A stretch of DNA of 64,000 nt from Eleginops maclovinus. Taxonomy: Eukaryota > Chordata > Actinopteri > Perciformes > Eleginopidae. The translations under genes were made by a program, and so were the position numbers. Below the pieces are notes generated by a model. That model made no database searches. It was not told where the DNA came from and was given only the letters and a program-made list of their open reading frames with translations. Below, in pieces: positions 58,201 to 64,000 of the stretch (position 1 is its first letter; each line of letters starts with the position of its first letter). The stretch is from NCBI RefSeq assembly GCF_036324505.1, contig NC_086356.1, positions 14,617,244 to 14,681,243 of the forward strand, in the 5' to 3' direction.

Positions 58201-60913
58201 AACAGAAGGCCTGACAACTCAAACAGGGGAGGCTATCAGGTTAATCAACTAATGAAATGCAGGTGCATGGGAAAACAGATGGGGGGAAAAAGACAAAGGC
58301 AGGAAGTAAACATTAACATGACACATGAGGAGAGAGACCTTTCAAAATAAAACAGGTAACAGACTACAACCAAATCCCACGGTAATGATGGCTTCCTTCG
58401 CTCGCATTATACTTTAATAATCAAGAATAGGAGCAACAGGCTATAATCAGCAGACACAAATCAAATGTATTGCCATGTAGGTGTTGGATGACTTTATGTA
58501 AATGTCATAGGTTGTTTTTATGCAATTCCACAGGGTTGTATTGTAGAAATCAGTGGTTTTGTGTGGCGAATTGTGTAACACTGTACCTTTTTTTGAAGTG
58601 CAGGGGACGAGAGCAGAGTGTCACTGAACATCTGCAACGCTTCTCAGAAAGACCTGGGCAAGTTCCAGTGTCAGCTCACCAGTTTAAATGGATCAGTCAC
58701 CCTGGACTACGTGCTCACATATGAAGGTATAAATATTAATTTGACATCATCAATTTAGAAAATCATTAGGTATTCAACCCTATTTACAAAATGTATATAT
58801 TTTTTTACATTTGTAGCGCTCAGTGAGATTGTCATCCCTCCATCTCCAAAGATCCTCTCATGTGAGTTTTGGAAAAGGTTTATTTCTTTACACATCTGTT
58901 TTTTTGTGGACTTTGATGGGCAGCCGCTGACTTGTCTTTTTCTTTTTAGCTGCCCCTGTGGAGGTTGGGAGTGAAGAGGAGGATATCCATTGTTCAAGGC
59001 TGATTTTCAAAGAGGATTTCCTCTCCGACCAATGTTTTGGAGAGAATCAGCCTGCCAGCATCATCACTGAAAAGGTTCACTTTGGGGAGGGGATGCACCG
59101 CCGGGCTTTCCGGACCAAGATGCAGGCCGGTCAGATACCCCTCTTACTACCTGGACACTCCTGTGTGCTCAAAGTACACACCTCCATCAGCTACGGGACC
59201 ACGAACAACGATGAGCTCGTTCAGAAGAACTTCACCTTGGCTGTAGAGGTAGGGAATGAACTAAAGTATATTTACTGTAAAAAATATTTTCCCATAAATA
59301 CCTAAAATAAAAAGGTTCTAATTTATATCAAGTTGAATAGCAGTTATGGCTCAAATGCATCCCTAACTTGAAAATTCTTATAATGTGCCACGAAAATACT
59401 TTTTAATGTGAATTTGCATTAAATATACAAACATTTGTGCCACCAAATAATAAATAATGTGCCTGTGACGTACGTGGCTTTAAATTAATATGTTTACTAT
59501 CCAATTGTGTGTTAAAATACCTAAAATGTTTTTTAATTGTCTATAATTAATATTCTATTCAATATATTGCTGGCTGACATTGTTTGCCCTGTAATATAGA
59601 AAGATATTGTATTGTAATTTAGTTTTTGCTGTATAGGAGTGCCATGTCCAGAACACAGCAAGAGAGTACATCAAGGCGTACACCACTGCAGCTGGGTCTG
59701 TGGAAGCCTTTGGAGAGGTCCCAGAGTGAGTAACACATCAACCATCTGTATCTGAGTGAATGCACAACACAGCTCTCTGCTTTTAGGACAATGTAAAATA
59801 CTCAAAGCTTAATGCATTTTGTTTTTCTGCTTCTACCAGGATTATTCCCATCTACCTGGTTCACCGCCCATCCAACGACATCCCGTACGCCACGCTGGAG
59901 CAGGAGCTGATTGGTGACTTTGTGAAGTATTCGGTCAAGGACGGGAAAGAGATCAACCTGTTGAGACGCAACTCGGAGGCGGGACAGAAGTGTTGTGCTT
60001 TCCAGCACTGGGTCTACCACAAGACTGAGGGCAACCTGCTGGTCACTGACATGCAAGGTTCGGAAAATATAGAGCACTTTTAAATGTATACGTATCACAA
60101 GATGATTTTATCTGAAAACTGTTCTGCTTTTACTTAGAATCCATACCACTTTTATAAACTTTTAATTCAATCGTATTTATTCTTATTTTACTCTTCTTTA
60201 TTATTATTATGATTATTATTATTATGATTTAAATTATAATTTCTTTCTTCAAGTTTTATTCTTGTTTATACATATTTTTATTTTCTTATTCTTATTTTAC
60301 TATTTTTTACTCTTATTTTTATTCTTATTTTATTATTTTACTCTGGTTTTATTCAGTTCTGTGTTGGTATAAAGTGTTATTTTTAATCAAAAAGCTACAA
60401 CATGTGTTACTCTGGAAGTTATTTTATTTATTTTTTTTGTTTATTATTTCAATTTTTTGGTTTGTGAAGCACTTCGTGTTACCTTTGTGTACGAAAAGTC
60501 CTTTAAAAAAGTGTGAAAAGTTTGATTTGATTTAATCTGAACTAAAGATCATGATTCCTCTTGTTTTCAGGAGTAGGAATGAGGCTCACTGATGTGGGAA
60601 TAGCCACCTGTAAGAAAGGGTGAGTATTTATTTTGAGACCAATAATAAACCACTTTTTCTGTTACATGCAAACAGATGTATTAACAAATTATTAATTATT
60701 TTTAGATACAAGGGCTTCAAAGGGAACTGTGCCACCTCCTTCATTGACCAGTTCAAAGCTTTGCACAATTGTAATCCATACTGTGAGCTGCTGGGCCTCA
60801 AATCCCTGCAGCCCAAACCCAAAAAGGCTGCATCTGCTCCCAAACCCAAAGCCCAAACCTCCGCTGCACCCAAGAAGAAGACATTTGGGCCAACAGTGAA
60901 GGGGAAGTCGTAG
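52300..60913 (+). CDS. alpk2: Alpha-protein kinase 2
   Basis: Atypical (alpha-type) Ser/Thr kinase linked to heart development. Exons: 52171-54192 (ATG at 52300 used as provisional start), 55569-57033, 57114-57261, 58599-58726, 58817-58861, 58950-59248, 59637-59725, 59840-60057, 60571-60619, 60706-60913. They give 1513 residues, all phases closing. The two large exons encode a long, mostly disordered region; conserved islands are [17 protein letters not shown] and [18 protein letters not shown]. Exons 3-4 form an Ig domain ([18 protein letters not shown]). The kinase domain spans exons 6-10: CVLKVHTSI probably holds the ATP lysine, then [40 protein letters not shown], and [19 protein letters not shown]. 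The zinc-binding end is [20 protein letters not shown]. Human ALPK2 is longer (about 2170 residues) and begins with another Ig domain, not found here; the reading frame is open upstream to 52171, so the true start may lie in an unrecognised exon. Confidence 0.9.
55140..55596. repeat. Tandem duplication spanning the alpk2 exon 2 acceptor
   Basis: Two adjacent units of about 227 bp (55140-55368 and 55369-55596). Both contain TTGTTGTTTTTTCATTGC, the acceptor AG, and CTTTAGAGATGAAGTGTGTG. The second unit opens the real exon at 55569. The first leaves a decoy acceptor at 55341 and the first 24 nt of the exon, ending at a new donor-like GTAACC (55366). Confidence 0.8.
58000..58400. repeat. Probable dispersed repeat in alpk2 intron 3
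   Basis: Purine-rich sequence (CAGGTTAATCAACTAATGAA; GGCAGGAAGTAAACATTAAC; CTTTCAAAATAAAACAGG) of a type frequent in teleost transposon copies. Ends not determined. Confidence 0.4.
60120..60560. other. alpk2 intron 8, T-rich low-complexity stretch
   Basis: Degenerate TTATT/TATTCT repeats at about 60170-60360. Nothing else seen. Confidence 0.6.
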
Positions 60914-62121
60914 TAGTAGGAGAATCTTGGACTATGTTTAAGTATTTTATTGAATAGCTGAGGTTTAATTTGATTTACTACTCCGGTCATGCAGAGATTG
61001 GCCTGTAAAACATGTATAACTGAAAGGACTCGTTGTTTTGAGCTGCAGATGACGGAGAAAACACATGCATTGATTCTGAAAAGAGTGATCGTTTTACAAC
61101 CAGCAGCTGTTGTTTTTATTTGCTTCATCTCGTGTTGAACATTTGAGAGAGATATTTTATTGAAATGAGAAGATTTCTGTTTCAGAGTGTATTTATAATC
61201 TATGGGAGGACACTTTATCCCACGTGTTTTAGGAAAACTGTGACAAAATTAACAAACACTTGAAAACGATGATAATAATGTTGAGTTTGTGTTGAACTGT
61301 GACGTCTTAGAGATCGCTTTATTGTTGAGGTGCAATGATTCTTCTTGATTTTTCTACTTTGGTGATGTTTTCAAACTATAAGTTCATTAAATTAATGAAC
61401 TTGATAATTAATTGATTAGAGAAAATGTCTTTTAGGTAGGTTGTTTAAATATGCACGGTGAAGGATATGTATTTTGTTTTGTTCAGTATGAGAGGCAAAC
61501 TTGTGTGTTTCGTTTGCAGGGTATTGTATATTCAGTTTAATATGACATTAATATGATGTACTAAAAGCAGGATCTTCAAGATAAAATCATATTTTATTCT
61601 GAAACAACAGAAATACATGGTGTACACATTAACACATAATCTGGTTGATTCACTGGAAAAAGGAAAGATGTATTTATATATCATTTTTTTGTCTGGTGCA
61701 GTTCTGACTGTTTGATTTGTATGTCTGACATCATTTCAAGGATCTATAATCTATCTCAGATAAAGTGAAAGGCTTCAAACTAACCATAAACCTCACATCT
61801 AGAGCCACATTTCAATAACATACCAGCTATTTTAAGTCTTCTGATAATAACCCTCTCTGTCAGACTGTCACTGGTTTTTTTTTAATAATCCCTACCCACA
61901 TTGCAGTTCTCAGGTTATGGCAAATATGTAAGCACACAATAGATCCGTGTTGTTAAAGAAATGTTACTGGTTGAAAAGGCTTTCAGATTTTCTTTTTTAA
62001 TAATCAAATCACATTTTAGGTTTTAAAAGATCAGGGTTTTATCACTGTGTCAATATGCAAATACCTGCTTGTAATTGAACATTGGGCTGGGTTTGGAGGT
62101 GTTTATTTGTCTGTCAATAAA
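60914..62121 (+). other. alpk2: alpk2 3' UTR
   Basis: AT-rich sequence ending at the first clear AATAAA, 62116-62121. A TTTATT at 62102-62107 gives an AATAAA on the minus strand 9 bp away, so alpk2 and the minus-strand mir-122 transcript may end within the same few dozen bases. Confidence 0.5.
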
Positions 62122-62544
62122 TATTAACAGGCAATTTTACTGTATTTGATATCATAAGTCTTTTTGTTTTTAAAAAGTTCGACACCCCACAAGGAATGGC
62201 GGCAGCATGAAAACAAATGGTACTTCTATTTTTATTTATACTCACAGGAGACGTCTCCAGCAGCAAGTTAGCACCTCAAACACAAAGTAAGTGGGTCACA
62301 CTGAGAGGCTCAACATCATGCATGCCGTATCAACACGCCAACACAGGCCGTCTGCCCGGTGTAGTGTGTCCCCAATGTGTTTTCAGGCTCTACAGCCGGA
62401 ACTCTTTAAAAAAAAGCACTTTAAAGAGTTAGCTTAGGCTCTGTAACTAATTCAACAGCACTTACAATGGTATGAGCTGCTTGAAGTGATTATATCTGCA
62501 CTTTCCTTGTTGTTCGGAGTTTGAATCTCTATGGTTTTTGCACT

Positions 62545-62600
62545 TATTGTAAGTCGCTTTGGATAAGAGTCAGCCAAATGAAATGTAATGAGGAAACCAT
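62545..62600. repeat. Dispersed teleost repeat tail
   Basis: TTGTAAGTCGCTTTGGATAA followed by AAATGAAATGTAATG is a very common short repeat end in fish genomes. Confidence 0.6.
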
Positions 62601-62675
62601 AACAACTCTAACAAGACACAAAACAAAAAGGTGGAAACCAGGAAACTGATGAATATCTTGAAGTCTGTTTCACAC

Positions 62676-62749
62676 CGTAGCTATTTAGTGTGATAATGGC
62701 GTTTGAAACTCAGGACACAAACACCATTGTCACACTCCACAGCTCTGGA
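62676..62749 (-). ncRNA. mir122: microRNA mir-122 hairpin
   Basis: The minus strand carries the liver microRNA miR-122. The 22-nt stretch 62739-62718 matches the vertebrate miR-122-5p sequence as I know it at every position, seed GGAGTGTG included. The opposite arm, 62703-62682, matches miR-122-3p (AACGCCATTATCACACTAAA). The arms pair through a stem closed by a short loop (GTCCTGAGTTT), and the flanks GAGCTG and TAGCTAC pair as in other species. miR-122 is highly abundant in hepatocytes and controls lipid and metabolic genes. In mammals MIR122 lies between NEDD4L and ALPK2, just past the 3' end of ALPK2, as here. It is on the strand opposite alpk2. Confidence 0.97.
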
Positions 62750-63388
62750 GGAAAGTGTTTACTGAAGATACTGCACACGGAGAGGTTGTTAATACAAACT
62801 GGTAGGTGGGTGACCTGGTGAAAGAAGAGGGAGAGCAAAGTTAGTTTTCAATAAGAGCAATGGAGAGAGTTAGAGTGAAAAAAACAAGGATTATGTCAAA
62901 TGACGTGTGGTTTTAAACATGTAGCTATACATCTACTATAATGTTGTTATCATTAATATGATGAGATAAAACATTCATGAAAACGTAAGTTTAAGTAAAT
63001 ACACGAGGCTTATCCAAAATGTCCAAGGTCCATATCTTTTTTTTACTGATTGTGGGGATGACTGCAGCTGTTTGCATTCAAAGTGTGTGAGAAAGACTAA
63101 AATACCACCTGTGCCATTTTTTGTCCTACTTAAGAAACTTTCTTGTAGTTAAAAAAAAGGGATCGCTTCAAACTGCATGTCACATTAGAATTAATACGTC
63201 TGTTTAGTTTCTTCTTCTAACTAAATAACATTTTGATGTGGAAATGACACCATAGTTTAATCTTAACCAATACAACTGTAAATTAAAATAATCAATAAAG
63301 GCTCAATATATATTGTAGAACAATGAATAATGATACATTTTATTAATAGAGAACTTTTTTAAAAGGTACTCAAAGACACTTAACTCAC

Positions 63389-63590
63389 CTCAAGATTTCT
63401 AAAGTGGATCCTCTTTCCAGGATTCAATCATTCATCTCGTGACTCTCCCGCTTGTCATCCTCCCAGCTCCTCTCTCCTCTCTGCTCCTTCCTTTCGCAGC
63501 AGCGTACCTTTGTGTCTCTTCCAAACAGTTAAAAGTCCAGTGGTGCGTCCGGAGCTGCAGGTTCATGAGGTGATATGTGATGCATTTTGG
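63389..63590 (-). ncRNA. Predicted first exon of the mir-122 host transcript
   Basis: GC-richer block on the minus strand ending in a good donor, CTTGAG|GTGAGT, at 63389/63388. It contains only a short upstream ORF and no recognisable protein. It is followed 574 nt later by the acceptor before mir-122. The 5' end is inferred from a TATA-like box. Confidence 0.45.
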
Positions 63591-63613
63591 TTAGATTCTG
63601 TCCCGTTCCAAGT

Positions 63614-63646
63614 CTTTATGTAGACAGAGCAGGGTTTGGACAAACA
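63614..63646 (-). promoter_or_regulatory. Candidate promoter of the mir-122 host gene
   Basis: On the minus strand a FOXA-type site TGTTTGTCC (63646-63638) stands 16 bp before a TATA-like TACATAAAG (63622-63614). Liver factors including HNF3/FOXA, HNF4 and C/EBP are known to drive miR-122. Here the call rests on motif matches and on spacing to the predicted exon. Confidence 0.35.
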
Positions 63647-64000
63647 GCCAGTTTCACATTAGTGATAAGCTACAGGGGAAGTATTGATCGACCCTGACCA
63701 GAGGTAGAGGGTGAGGGGTGGAGGAGGGGGAGACCGAAAAAACTGCCCCAGTGAAGCAACAGGGCCTTAACACCAAAGGTTTCTCTGAGAGTCAGCATGA
63801 GTGTAGCAGACATGAGTGACAGTTCCTGACAGAACAACGTGGTGAAGTTGACGGGCCAAAAAGTCTGTGAGGTTCACAACCTGAGTCCATAGTTTGGGGT
63901 AAAATTAGCCCTAGTAAAGTAAAAGCAAGTCAAAGAGACAAGTCGACCCATGTGTAGGTAATTGTTAGAGATGAAAAGACAGACTCTGTGCACATTCTTT
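63647..64000. other. Right edge, upstream of the mir-122 promoter
   Basis: Purine-rich patch (GGGTGAGGGGTGGAGGAGGG) and otherwise nothing recognised. This would be upstream regulatory sequence of the mir-122 gene. Confidence 0.3.

Larger units (their letters stand above)
62122..62814 (-). ncRNA. Predicted second exon of the mir-122 host transcript
   Basis: On the minus strand a strong acceptor, CTCTTCTTTCACCAG|GTC, opens at 62814 about 65 nt before the hairpin. Downstream, a minus-strand AATAAA lies at 62107-62102. The miR-122 precursor would therefore be exonic in a spliced non-coding RNA, as described for the mammalian 'hcr' transcript. The 3' end is approximate. Confidence 0.5.

Noticed and set aside
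58470..58724. 84-codon ORF overlapping alpk2 exon 4
   Set aside because: It is the frame obtained from the wrong acceptor; the Ig-like frame (DLGKFQCQL) uses the acceptor at 58598.
62217..62432. 71-codon plus-strand ORF after alpk2, with an exon-like AG...GTAAGT segment at 62246-62287
   Set aside because: No recognisable protein, no neighbouring exon in phase, and it lies in the predicted mir-122 host transcript region on the other strand.

Overview
The window is a piece of a ray-finned (teleost) fish chromosome. It shows multi-exon genes with GT-AG introns, long CA microsatellites, a Tc1-type DNA transposon, hAT-like 'ACTCAAGTAAAAGTA' repeats, and a gene order that corresponds to human 18q21 (CPLX4-RAX-GRP-ZNF532-OACYL-ALPK2-MIR122). 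GC content is low outside exons. Gene names come from protein and RNA recognition by eye plus synteny; no database was searched.

Layout. 1-3600: terminal coding exon of a CAAX-type complexin (cplx4) with a 120-bp CA repeat just before its acceptor. 5400-9060: a complete three-exon retinal homeobox gene (rx3/rax) with an Otx/Sox-type site cluster upstream. 10364-11417: a complete gastrin-releasing peptide gene (grp) on the minus strand. 11.4-22.2 kb: a gene desert carrying an apparently intact 1.6-kb Tc1-like element and a truncated non-LTR retrotransposon. 22.3-29.3 kb: znf532, eight coding exons, with a one-base frameshift that breaks its last zinc finger. 31.9-47.6 kb: two tandem, complete 15-exon genes for NRF-6/OACYL-type membrane acyltransferases; the second carries an extra degenerate copy of exon 1 that looks converted into an internal 40-codon exon. 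52.2-60.9 kb: alpk2 (alpha-protein kinase 2). 62.7-63.6 kb, minus strand: the microRNA mir-122 hairpin with the splice sites and promoter elements of its non-coding host transcript, convergent with alpk2.

The genes do not form one pathway. They are a conserved syntenic neighbourhood with eye (rx3, complexin 4), neuropeptide (grp), muscle/heart (alpk2) and liver (mir-122) genes. Compared with the mammalian order as I know it, sec11c and malt1 are not visible between their usual neighbours and znf532 appears inverted. Exon boundaries for rx3, grp, znf532, both oacyl copies and alpk2 were placed by hand from splice consensus and reading-frame closure; in each case the phases add up across the whole CDS.
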